A DNA stretch of 64,000 bases. It comes from Saccharothrix luteola. Its GTDB lineage: Bacteria > Actinomycetota > Actinomycetes > Mycobacteriales > Pseudonocardiaceae. The notes under the pieces are model-generated. The model saw only the letters and a program-made list of their open reading frames with translations. It ran no database searches and was not told the DNA's origin. The stretch spans positions 132,663-196,662 of the forward strand of contig NZ_JAJHUO010000013.1 of assembly GCF_020859565.1 (NCBI RefSeq), written 5' to 3'. The translations under genes were made by a program, and so were the position numbers. This document shows positions 43,094 through 50,951 of this stretch, piece by piece; positions within the stretch are counted from its first letter, which is position 1, and each line of letters opens with the position of its first letter.

Positions 43094-43841
43094 GTGTCCT
43101 TCGATCTGGTCGTGGTCGGAGTCGGCTGCGTAGGGCTGCCGCCGGCGGCGGCGACCGCTGCGGGTACGGCGGTGGCGGGTACGAAACCGATCCGGCCGTG
43201 ATCGCGGGCGCCGACACCGTGGTGATCTGCGTGCCCACCGGTCTGGCGCCTGACGGGCGACCCCCGATCCTGGAGCGGCACGGCCACGTGGCCGGTGAGG
43301 ACTTCCCGCTCGGCTGCTCGCCGGAACGCATCGACCCCGGCAACCGCACCTTCGGCATCCGCACCACGCCCGAGGTGATCAGCGGGCACACCCCGTTGTG
43401 CACCAAGCACTGCGCGACCTTCTCCTGCCGGGTCGTCGACTCCGTCGTGGTGGCTCGCGGCACCCGCGAGGCCGAGATGGTGAAACTGCTCGAGAACACC
43501 TGCGGGTACGCGAAACCGTTCGGCTTCCAGCCGTTCACCCCCGGACCGGGCGTGGGCGGTCACTGCATCCCCGACGACCCCGCTACCTGCTGGACAAGGC
43601 CCGTCGTGAGGGCGCGCGGCTGGGCGTGGCGGAGGCGGCCCGGCGGGTCGACCCCGTCGCGGGGGAGGTGCCCGCGCTCGGGTCGTCCGCCGACGACCTG
43701 GAGTCAGCGCTGCGCGCGAGCGACGCGACCGTGCTGCTCGTCGCGCACAGCGGTTACAAACTCGGCCACCTGGCCAGGAACTCCCGGCGCTTGCTGGACG
43801 TCACGGGCAGCGTGCCCGGAGGGGAGGTCATGCGCCATTGA
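43094..43841 (+). pseudogene. Decayed nucleotide-sugar dehydrogenase (UDP-ManNAc/GlcNAc dehydrogenase type)
   Basis: Fragments of a UDP-sugar 6-dehydrogenase appear in order but in several frames and with internal deletions. The NAD motif start VSFDLVVVGVGCVGLP stops early. YETDPAVIAGADTVVICVPT, SPERIDPGNRTFGIRTTPEV and VKLLENT follow. PFTPGPGVGGHCIPDDP is the sugar-binding motif, then a C-terminal piece VLLVAHSGYKLGHL. The catalytic Cys motif itself (GGHCIP) survives, but the frame breaks on both sides. Intact relatives make uronic-acid nucleotide sugars. It is a clear relic, and it links this region to aminosugar or uronic acid metabolism. Confidence 0.85.
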
Positions 43842-43936
43842 CATCCCCCTGACGGGGGAGCAGGTCTGCGGACCGGCTCAGCACGTCCAGGTTCGCCGAG
43901 AACCACCTCATCATTCTTTAGGAGTGTCCGAAGGTC

Positions 43937-44473
43937 ATGTCCACGACGGTCAAGGGCGATCGGCTCAAGAAGCGCTTCGAGAAGTGGGACGTCAACGGCA
44001 ACGGCCGGATCGGGAAATCCGATTACGAGGCCGAGGCGCGTCGCATCATCGAGGCGTTCGGCGAGGACGCGTCGTCACCGCAGGCGCGAGCGCTCACCGA
44101 CTCCTACATCTCCATGTACGAGTTCTTGGCGACCAAGGCCGGTGTGGGCGCGGACGGCTCGATGACGGAGGAGCAGTTCCTCAACGTGGTCGAGGCGCAG
44201 GTGTTCGCGGAGGGTGACGCCGGGTTCAACCGCGTGGTCCGGCCGACGGTCGCGGCCATGGTGGGCCTGTGCGACACCGACGGCGACGGCGAGGTGGGCC
44301 CGCCGGAGTTCCACAAGTGGCTGGAAGCGATCGGGGTGGACCCGTCGGCGGCGGTCGAGGCCTTCCGGACCATCGACTCCGACGGCAGCGGGACGTTGAC
44401 CGTGGACGAGCTGGTCGCCGCGGTGCGCGCCTACCACTTCGGCACCCTGGACGTGCCGCTCCTCGGTCGCTGA
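43937..44473 (+). CDS. Calerythrin-like EF-hand calcium-binding protein (copy 3)
   Basis: A 178-residue protein. Loops 1, 3 and 4 are good (DVNGNGRIGKSD, DTDGDGEVGPPE, DSDGSGTLTVDE); loop 2 (GVGADGSMTEEQ) has lost ligands. The pattern of degenerate hands differs from copy 1, so the copies are not recent duplicates. It lies intact between the dehydrogenase relic and the sugar-oxidoreductase operon and ends at a strong hairpin. Confidence 0.93.
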   Translation: MSTTVKGDRLKKRFEKWDVNGNGRIGKSDYEAEARRIIEAFGEDASSPQARALTDSYISMYEFLATKAGVGADGSMTEEQFLNVVEAQVFAEGDAGFNRVVRPTVAAMVGLCDTDGDGEVGPPEFHKWLEAIGVDPSAAVEAFRTIDSDGSGTLTVDELVAAVRAYHFGTLDVPLLGR

Positions 44474-44484
44474 GCCGACGAACA

Positions 44485-44522
44485 CGACGGCGCCTCGGGA
44501 CAGTCTCCCTGGGGCGCCGTCG
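44485..44522. terminator. 10-bp hairpin between convergent genes
   Basis: CGACGGCGCC at 44485-44494 pairs perfectly with 44513-44522. The inner GGG/CCC stretch extends the stem. It separates EF-hand copy 3 from the reverse-strand operon. Confidence 0.8.
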
Positions 44523-44529
44523 GCGTCGG

Positions 44530-44849
44530 TCAGAACGCGGGGCTGAACAGGACGTCCACCTCGGGGCGCAGGCCGAGTTCCGGCCCGGTCTCGCCGTCGC
44601 ACCACGCCTCGTCGCCGCGGTCGATCACGCCGGCGTTGGCGATCTCCACGAGTCCGAGGAACGCCACCCGGTCGATCCGCGCGCCCGCCGCCGTGTCGTC
44701 GTGGTCGGTGGTCACCAACTCGTGCACCTCGCCCGGCGCACGCAGCGGCTCGCGAACGGCTCCAGGCTCATCCCGCGGTCGTCGCGGCGGTGCGCCGGCA
44801 CCTTGAAGACCCGGCTGCCGACCGCCCGCTTCTCGCCGTCCTCCAGCAT
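44530..44849 (-). pseudogene. Frameshifted small conserved protein (possibly DUF6917-like)
   Basis: The first part reads MLEDGEKRAVGSRVFKV and continues to SRCVRRA. The sequence then continues in another frame as GEVHELVTTDHDDTA and AGVIDRGDEAW. A single missing base around 44733 would restore RRGEVHELV. The style resembles what I recall as DUF6917, but this is unverified. The C-terminus also looks altered. The start overlaps the upstream Gfo/Idh stop by one base, so it was the last gene of the operon. A sequencing indel is possible. Confidence 0.65.
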
Positions 44850-45835
44850 CACGCACCCTCTCGTCGGTACACTTCGTCCACCAGGTCCAACGCGGCCAAC
44901 CCGCCGTCGCGCCACGCCGACCGCGCCGCCACGGCCGACGCGAAGTCCCGCAGGACGGCCTCGTACTCGTGCCACAGCGAGCCCTCGAACTCGTCGTAGC
45001 CCTCGAGCACGTCCGCCCGCAGCACGGTCCCGTCGGCGAGCCGCGCGGTCACGTCCTTCGTCTCGCCGGCGTGCGACCAGCCCAACTCCACCACCGCCGG
45101 CGCGGAGCCGCGCACGTGCAGCACCGCCTGCCGGTCGACGCCCGCGACCCGCGTGACCAGCGCGGACTCCAGGGTCAGCTCGTCGAGGAACAGCCGTGCC
45201 AGGTCCAGCGCGTTCGGCCCGTTGTCGGCCACGCACCCGCCGCCGGACCGCGCCGGGTCGAGGTACCAGCGGTCGTCGGCGACGTGCTCCTCGATCCGCT
45301 CCAGGTAGCGCACGGTGAGCTGCTCGATCGGCGCGGCGCCCGCGAGCTTGTCCCGCAGCGCGAGCACGTTCGCGTTGTACCGGCGGTGGAAGGCGGTGAA
45401 CAGCGCCACGTCCCGCGCCCGCGCCGCCTCGGCCACCGCCAACCCGTCACGCAGCGTCGTGGCCAGCGGTTTCTCCACGCACACCGGCAGGCCACACCCG
45501 ATGGCGTCCGCCGTGACCGCGGCGTGCACGTCGTGGGGCGCGGTCACCACCACGGCGTCCAACCCGCCCGCGTCGAGCATCTCCCGGTGCGACCGGTAGG
45601 CGGGCACGTGATGGCCCGCCAACGCCCGCTCGTCGACATCGCACACGGCGGCCAGTTCGAAGCGCGGCGAGGACGCGATCGCGGCCAGGTAGAACCGCGA
45701 GATCACGCCCAACCCGACCACGCCCAGCCGGATCACCGGCGGCGCGCCCGCCCGTGAACCGCTCGATCCCGCCTCACCCCCGCGCGGTCCACTCGTCCGC
45801 GGTCGGCCCGACCCGCCCGCTTCCGACCCGGTCAT
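44849..45835 (-). CDS. Gfo/Idh/MocA-family oxidoreductase (operon gene 5)
   Basis: A 328-residue NAD(P)-dependent sugar/cyclitol dehydrogenase: Rossmann motif GVVGLGVISRF after a Ser/Gly/Pro-rich lead of about 30 residues, and the substrate motif CVEKPLATT. The ATG at 45835 overlaps the preceding stop (ATGA). Family members oxidise hydroxyls of nucleotide sugars or inositols. A second, unrelated Gfo/Idh gene heads the same operon. Confidence 0.9.
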   Translation of the reverse strand: MTGSEAGGSGRPRTSGPRGGEAGSSGSRAGAPPVIRLGVVGLGVISRFYLAAIASSPRFELAAVCDVDERALAGHHVPAYRSHREMLDAGGLDAVVVTAPHDVHAAVTADAIGCGLPVCVEKPLATTLRDGLAVAEAARARDVALFTAFHRRYNANVLALRDKLAGAAPIEQLTVRYLERIEEHVADDRWYLDPARSGGGCVADNGPNALDLARLFLDELTLESALVTRVAGVDRQAVLHVRGSAPAVVELGWSHAGETKDVTARLADGTVLRADVLEGYDEFEGSLWHEYEAVLRDFASAVAARSAWRDGGLAALDLVDEVYRREGA

Positions 45836-46884
45836 CCGGCGGCCCGCAGGGCGGGCGCGATCGAGCGCAACTCCTCGTACAGCTCGTCCGGCACCGGGAC
45901 GCCGTGCACCCGCCGCCACCGCGCGCGTTCGCCCTCGTGCCAGCCCGGGTAGCTCACCGGCTTGCGCGGGTCGACCGGCTTGGCGCCCGCCACCGCGCCG
46001 AACATCGCCGCCGCGTCCTCCCAGAACCCCGGCCGCAGCGCCGACGGCGCGAACACCAGCGCCGTCACCCCGATGTCGTCATCCCGCGACACCGACGACA
46101 ACGGCCCGGTCGCCGCACCCGGCACCAGCGCCGCCAGCACCTCCACCAGCAGGCCCAGCCCGAAACCCTTGTACGCGCCCGTCTCCGGCGTCCCTCCCAG
46201 CCACAGCAGCCGCCCGTCACCCCGGTCGAACGCCGCCGGGTCGGTCACCGGCGTGCCGTCGTCGGCCGCCAACCACCCCGGCGGGATCGGCTCACCGGCC
46301 CGCGCCGCCGCCCGCACCCGGCTCGTCGGCACCACGGTCGTGGTCATGTCCAGCACGAACGGCGGCCGGTCGCCCGCCGGGCAGGCCAACGCCAGCGGGT
46401 TCGTGCCCAGCAACGGCTCCCGGCCGTCCGGCGCGGGCGCGATGCGCTGCCCGCCGCAGCTCGACGCGATCAGCCCGACCATCCCGTGCGCCGCCGCACG
46501 TGCCGCGTGGTACCCGGCGCAGCCGATGTGCGTCGCACCGCGCAACGTCACCATCCCGATCCCGTACCGCGCGGCCCGCGCCGAGGCCAGCTCCACCGCC
46601 TGGGACGCCGACCACAACCCGAGCGCCCGACGCGCGTCGGCCAGCACGGACGCCCCGAGATCGGCCACCACCGCCATGTCGGCCGCCGGCTCCGTCCGGC
46701 CGGAGTCGAACAGCGGCAGGTACAGCCGGGTCAGGTTCACCAGCCCGTGGGTGCTCAAGCCGGTCAGGTCGCCGTGGCACAGCGCCTCCGCCGCGACCGC
46801 CGCCCGGTCCGGCGGCACACCACGCGCCCGGAAGACACCGGTGACGGTGTCGAGCAGGGTCGGGTAGGGCACCAGGACGGTCAT
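45832..46884 (-). CDS. Ldh2/malate-lactate-type NAD(P)-dependent dehydrogenase
   Basis: A 350-residue protein of the Ldh2 family (malate, ureidoglycolate, 2,3-diketogulonate or cyclic imino acid reductases). The active-site His lies in LSTHGLVNL; TLRGATHIGCAGYH and NPLALACPAGDRPPFVLDM are family landmarks. The ATG at 46884 has GGAA close by. It is separated from the M20 gene by about 135 bases, so it may have its own promoter within the operon. Confidence 0.9.
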   Translation of the reverse strand: MTVLVPYPTLLDTVTGVFRARGVPPDRAAVAAEALCHGDLTGLSTHGLVNLTRLYLPLFDSGRTEPAADMAVVADLGASVLADARRALGLWSASQAVELASARAARYGIGMVTLRGATHIGCAGYHAARAAAHGMVGLIASSCGGQRIAPAPDGREPLLGTNPLALACPAGDRPPFVLDMTTTVVPTSRVRAAARAGEPIPPGWLAADDGTPVTDPAAFDRGDGRLLWLGGTPETGAYKGFGLGLLVEVLAALVPGAATGPLSSVSRDDDIGVTALVFAPSALRPGFWEDAAAMFGAVAGAKPVDPRKPVSYPGWHEGERARWRRVHGVPVPDELYEELRSIAPALRAAG

Positions 46885-47019
46885 GTTCCTGCTTCCTGTT
46901 CCTTGATCGGAGTTGATCGGGTTCGCGTGGTCCCGCGCCGCCGGCGGTCGGTGCGGGACCACGTCAGGTCCTCGACCGGGCTGTGGTCGGACCGGACGAG
47001 TCGCGTCCCGGAACGGGCA

Positions 47020-48258
47020 CTAGACCGCCCTTCCGTTCCGCGCGAACCCCACGACGATGTCGCGCACCACGTCGGCGAACCGGTCGAGGTCGGCGACGTC
47101 GGCGTGCTCGCCGCGCGCGTGGGCCTGGTTGCCCTCCAGCGAGCCGGGGCCGAGGACGGCGGTGTGCGCGCCCGGCACGTCGGCCAGCCAGATCGCGTCG
47201 CAGGTGAACGCGGGCTCGTGCGCGGGCCAGCGCGGCACGATGCCGTCCAGCAGCGGCACGTCCTGCGGCGGCAGGGCGGGCAGCCCGCGCTTGCGCCACA
47301 CCAGTCGGGTGATCAGGGCCGCGTCGACGGCCGTGCGGTGGAACGGCGGCACGCCGCGGAAGCGGGCGGTGAACTCGGCCAGCCCTTCGCGCAACGCGGC
47401 GTCCAGCGCCACGGCCAGCACCCGCGCGGACGCCGTGCTGCCGTAGGAGAGGTTGAGCAGCAGCTCGCCGCCGCCGTACACGCGGTCGTGCATCCGGCCC
47501 GTGTGCAGCCCGGCCACGCACACCCGGCCGTCCGGCACGCGTCCGGCGAGCGCGCCCGCCAGGTGCTGGGCCAGGAACCCGAGCAGCACGGTCGCGTTGT
47601 GGCCGGCCTGCGGCTGGTCGTCGATCGCGTCCTCGCCGCGCACCTGCACGCACGCGGTCATCGCGGCCGTGGACCGGGGCAGGTAGCGCATCCCCGTCGG
47701 CTCGCAGAACACGTTCAGGCTGCCGTGGTACCCGGCTTCGACCAGCGGACGGGTGCCGAACACGCCCATCGCGCCGCCCTCCTCGCCGGACACCGCCTGG
47801 ATCAGCACGCTCACGTCCCGCCCCACCGCCGGATCGGTCATCGCGGCGCGGACACCCGCCAGCAGCGCCACCGCGGGCCCCTTCGCGTCGATCGCGCCGC
47901 GGCCGTGGAACCGGATGCCGTCGAACCCGGCCGGCTCGAACGGCGCGACCGTGTCCAGGTGCACGTTGAACATCACCACCGGCTCGGCGTGGCCGACCCG
48001 CAGCACCAGGTTCGGCTGCCGGGCCAGGAAGTCCGGGTCCTCGGCGATCGCCTCCCGCACCACGGCTGGCACGTCGTGCCGCAGCACGTCGGCCTCCCGC
48101 GCGGGCCCCAGGTGCACGGTGCGCATCCCGAAGCACTCGGCCGCCTCGGAGTACGCGTGCACCGCGTCCCACAGGCACACCTCGTCGGTGGTCTCCAGCG
48201 GACCCGCGGTCGGCATCGCCAGCAGCCGCAGCAACAGGTCGCGGTCCTCGCCGATCAC
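47020..48258 (-). CDS. M20-family metallopeptidase/deacylase (ArgE/DapE type)
   Basis: A 412-residue zinc hydrolase. The metal-binding sites NVHLDTV, AIDAKGP and SGEEGGAMG are in order, with a further Glu in FCEPTGM. Members remove acyl or aminoacyl groups from amino acids and small amides. The GTG at 48258 follows GAGGGGAG with 7 bases between, while the frame further upstream is inside the next gene. In this operon it may deprotect an N-acylated intermediate. Confidence 0.9.
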   Translation of the reverse strand: MIGEDRDLLLRLLAMPTAGPLETTDEVCLWDAVHAYSEAAECFGMRTVHLGPAREADVLRHDVPAVVREAIAEDPDFLARQPNLVLRVGHAEPVVMFNVHLDTVAPFEPAGFDGIRFHGRGAIDAKGPAVALLAGVRAAMTDPAVGRDVSVLIQAVSGEEGGAMGVFGTRPLVEAGYHGSLNVFCEPTGMRYLPRSTAAMTACVQVRGEDAIDDQPQAGHNATVLLGFLAQHLAGALAGRVPDGRVCVAGLHTGRMHDRVYGGGELLLNLSYGSTASARVLAVALDAALREGLAEFTARFRGVPPFHRTAVDAALITRLVWRKRGLPALPPQDVPLLDGIVPRWPAHEPAFTCDAIWLADVPGAHTAVLGPGSLEGNQAHARGEHADVADLDRFADVVRDIVVGFARNGRAV

Positions 48259-48289
48259 CGCACGGCTCCCCTCGCCGCCCAGGGTCCGA

Positions 48290-49108
48290 TCACCGCACCA
48301 GCCCGGCCATCGCCCGACCGGCCGCCACGAACGCGGGCGCCGAGTCCGGTGCGCGCGCGCCCGACTCGTGCGGGCGCAGCGACACGTGCGGCTCCAACGA
48401 CCACGCGCCTCGATAACCGCCGGCGCGCAACAACTCCACGCAGTCGGCCACCCGTGCGTCACCCGAACCGGGTAGCACGAACCGGTCACCCGACGCGTCC
48501 TTCACGTGCACGTGCTCGACGTGCGCGACCACCTCGCGCAACAGCGCGTACCCGTCGTAGCCGTGCGCGACGCCGTTGCCGGTGTCGAACAGCAGCCGCA
48601 ACGCGGGGTTGTCCACCGCGTCGAGCAGGTCCAGCGCGCGCTCCGCGCTCGCGCCCGCCCACCCGGAGCAGTTCTCGTGCAGCAGCACGACCCCCGCCGC
48701 ATCGGCGAGCTCGGCCAGCATCGACACCCGCGTGATCACCCGGTCGCGCCACCGCCGCTCGGACAGGCCCGCGTTCGGGTAGGACATGATCCGCACGTAC
48801 CGGGTGCCCAGCGCGGCGCAGCGGCGCAGCAGCACGTCCAGCTCTGCCAGGTCGTCCTCGAACGGCGTGCTGATCGGCCGGGCCCACCCGCCGATCCGCG
48901 AGGCCAGGCACACCACCCGCACACCCCGCGCCGCCAGCTCCTTCGCCACCACCGCGAACTCGTCGTCGTCCAGGTCCGCCGCCGCCCGGCCGTCCACGGT
49001 GCGCAGCTCGAGGTGCGACCAGCCCAGCTCGGCGAGCACCGCCAACTGGCCCGCCAGGTCCGGCGCGGCCTCGTCCGCGATGCCCGCCAGCACCGGCTCA
49101 GCGGACAT
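48290..49108 (-). CDS. Sugar phosphate isomerase/epimerase-like TIM barrel
   Basis: A 272-residue AP_endonuc_2 / xylose isomerase-like protein. Metal-binding residues of the family are seen in LLHENCSGW, LLFDTGNGVAHG, HVHVKDA and WSLEPHVS. Relatives isomerise keto sugars or inososes. It starts 11 bases inside the upstream Gfo/Idh gene, which fits a cyclitol or sugar pathway. Confidence 0.9.
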   Translation of the reverse strand: MSAEPVLAGIADEAAPDLAGQLAVLAELGWSHLELRTVDGRAAADLDDDEFAVVAKELAARGVRVVCLASRIGGWARPISTPFEDDLAELDVLLRRCAALGTRYVRIMSYPNAGLSERRWRDRVITRVSMLAELADAAGVVLLHENCSGWAGASAERALDLLDAVDNPALRLLFDTGNGVAHGYDGYALLREVVAHVEHVHVKDASGDRFVLPGSGDARVADCVELLRAGGYRGAWSLEPHVSLRPHESGARAPDSAPAFVAAGRAMAGLVR

Positions 49109-50135
49109 GCGCGGCCACCGGGCCCGGTGAGGCCTCGCCACGCGCCGCGGGTATCACCGGCTCGGCGCAGATGTTCTTGGCCACCGACAGCAGCTGCACC
49201 ACGTCCGTGGCGAACGAGAACCCCCGCGCGTGCTGGTCGCCCGCCGCGTGGAACAGCCGGTAGGCGCGCAGCACCCACTCGGTGAGCGAGTCGTCGCGCA
49301 GCACCTCGTGCTCGCGCCGCCCGTTGAGCGTGACGGTGAGCTGCGCGTGGTCGTCGTCGTCGCTCACCGCGAAGTGGCCGACCGCGCTGCCCTTCTCGAA
49401 CTCCACCGTGATCCGGCGCTCCCGCACCGGCGAGGTGAGGTCCGAGCCGATCTCCGTGCGCACGCCGCTGTTGTGCCGCAGCCCGATCCGGGCGCCACCC
49501 ATTCGAGGCACGACCACGTCGCCCACGGTCAGGTCGTACCCGGCCGCGTGCGTGACCCGCGCGCTGCCCGCCAGCCGCAGCGCCAGGGCCACGCCGTGCG
49601 GCAGCTCCACGTCGAACGCGGTCAGGTGGCTCGGCCTGGTCAGCGACCGGCGGAAGCGCGGCTTGTTCTGCACGATCGAGATCGACTTCGGCTCGCCGAG
49701 CGTGCCGCCGCGCATCAGCTCCATCAGCCGCGCGGTGAGCGAGCTGGTCAGCCACGGCTCGACCACCGCGATCCGCAGGCCGTGCTTGCGGCGCAGCCGG
49801 ATCACCCTGGCCAGGTCGTCGGTGTCGGCGGCCAGCGGCTTCTCCGCGATCACGTTGCGGAAACCGCGTTCGGCGAGCTCGGTCATCACCTCGGCGCGCA
49901 CGGACGGCGGTGTGCACAGGTGTGCCACCGTGTCCCCGGGGTCGAGCAGGGTGGCGGCCTCGGCGAGGCTGCCCACCATCGCCAGGCCCGGTCGTTCCGC
50001 GGGCAGCCGCCGCGGGTCGCACGCCACGATGGGTCGGTCGTCGAACAGCTGTCGGACTGAGGTCCGCGCCCTGGCCAGCACCGGCAGGTGCAGTTCCGCA
50101 CCGGCTCGGCCCAGTCCCACGACGAGTGTGCGCAC
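49098..50135 (-). CDS. Gfo/Idh/MocA-family oxidoreductase (operon gene 1)
   Basis: A 345-residue protein from a GTG at 50135 (VRTLVVGLGRAGAELH), with the substrate motif VIAEKPLAAD. An ATG 13 codons upstream (50174) is possible but has no better ribosome site. It heads the reverse operon and diverges from the relic cluster on the right, across a region with two inverted repeats. Specificity unknown. Confidence 0.88.
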   Translation of the reverse strand: MRTLVVGLGRAGAELHLPVLARARTSVRQLFDDRPIVACDPRRLPAERPGLAMVGSLAEAATLLDPGDTVAHLCTPPSVRAEVMTELAERGFRNVIAEKPLAADTDDLARVIRLRRKHGLRIAVVEPWLTSSLTARLMELMRGGTLGEPKSISIVQNKPRFRRSLTRPSHLTAFDVELPHGVALALRLAGSARVTHAAGYDLTVGDVVVPRMGGARIGLRHNSGVRTEIGSDLTSPVRERRITVEFEKGSAVGHFAVSDDDDHAQLTVTLNGRREHEVLRDDSLTEWVLRAYRLFHAAGDQHARGFSFATDVVQLLSVAKNICAEPVIPAARGEASPGPVAAHVR

Positions 50136-50236
50136 TAGTGAGCCCCGTCTTGTCTCGTCCGGTCTCGAAGGCATCGGGAATGAGCGATGTCAGCTCTCAA
50201 TTGATGGCCCCGACGTTGTCCCAATCGCGAAGGTGT

Positions 50237-50261
50237 GTCAACTCCACGAGGGTGAGTTGAC
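50237..50261. promoter_or_regulatory. Inverted repeat GTCAACTC ... GAGTTGAC
   Basis: Two perfect 8-base arms (50237-50244 and 50254-50261) with a 9-base spacer lie about 100 bases upstream of the Gfo/Idh start. They are a possible operator for the reverse operon; no linked regulator gene is present. Confidence 0.5.
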
Positions 50262-50314
50262 CAGGAAGAGTGAACCGGCCGGTGGTCGGTCGCCGGCCCG
50301 GTGACCTGCCATAC

Positions 50315-50349
50315 GCTCACCTCCGGAAGCGGTGACCGCGGAGGTGAGC
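50315..50349. promoter_or_regulatory. 11-bp inverted repeat around the relic aminotransferase start
   Basis: GCTCACCTCCG at 50315-50325 pairs exactly with 50339-50349 over 13 bases. The hairpin contains the presumed GTG start and ribosome-binding purines of the DegT relic, so it could have acted at the RNA level. Confidence 0.5.
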
Positions 50350-50545
50350 GCGCTGACGGTGCCATTCTGCACGCAATCGGCGACATTTTCCGGATTGTGG
50401 CCGATAACGCGACGGCACATTGTGGAAGTCATCGACGACGGCAAGTGCTCGCACGGGCGGAAAGTGCAGGAATTGGAACGGACGCCGGCCGCCCACGCCG
50501 GGGCCGCGCACGTCGTCGGCTGCGGCGGCTGGGACACCTGGCCAG
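50332..50545 (+). pseudogene. N-terminal remnant of a DegT/DnrJ/EryC1-type aminotransferase
   Basis: From the GTG at 50332 about 70 residues resemble the start of a sugar aminotransferase: RRHIVEVIDDGKCSHGRKVQELE, then AHAGAAHVVGC, where intact members continue NSGTDAL. The remainder, including the PLP lysine, is gone. The frame runs straight into debris of another gene, which implies a deletion joining the two. Confidence 0.7.
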
Positions 50546-50549
50546 GAGG

Positions 50550-50910
50550 AGCGCGGCCGACACCGAACGCCCCGAGGCGTCCCGGGTGGGCGGGGCCACC
50601 GTCGCCGAGTTCTGCGCGCCCTACCACCGCGACGTGCTGGAGTACCTGTGCCAACCGGTGGTGTCGGGGTTCTTCGGGTGGCAGCCGGAACGCTCGGCCG
50701 CCGAGCCGAGCGCTTCGTGCCCGGCCTGCGTGCCGCCGTGACCGGATCGGTCGTGCACCGGTGCCGTCACGGCCTGCCCGAAGCCACACCGCACGCCCTG
50801 GCGCTGCGCGGCGAGTTCGTGTCCCGCCTCGGCGGGGTCGTGGACGACGCGGGCGACTGGGTGACCCTGACCCCGTGCAGCGAGCCGGCCGCCGTGCCGC
50901 CGCACGGGTC
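50550..50910 (+). pseudogene. Remnant of an FAD-dependent amine oxidase / PPOX-like enzyme
   Basis: Fragments in two frames match the middle and end of flavin amine-oxidase-like proteins: FCAPYHRDVLEYLCQPVVSGFFGW followed in another frame by VHRCRHGLPEATPHALALRG and DDAGDWVTLTPCSEPAAV. The FAD-binding N-terminus is missing. It is clearly non-functional and immediately precedes the intact AMP ligase gene. Confidence 0.65.
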
Positions 50911-50951
50911 CACACCGCGTCCCCGCGGACCGGCACGAGGAGGCAACCCGC

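Noticed and set aside
45754-48735. Nearly 1000-codon forward frame across the reverse operon
   Set aside because: Arg/His/Pro-rich shadow; the reverse frames encode recognisable dehydrogenase and peptidase motifs with coupled starts.
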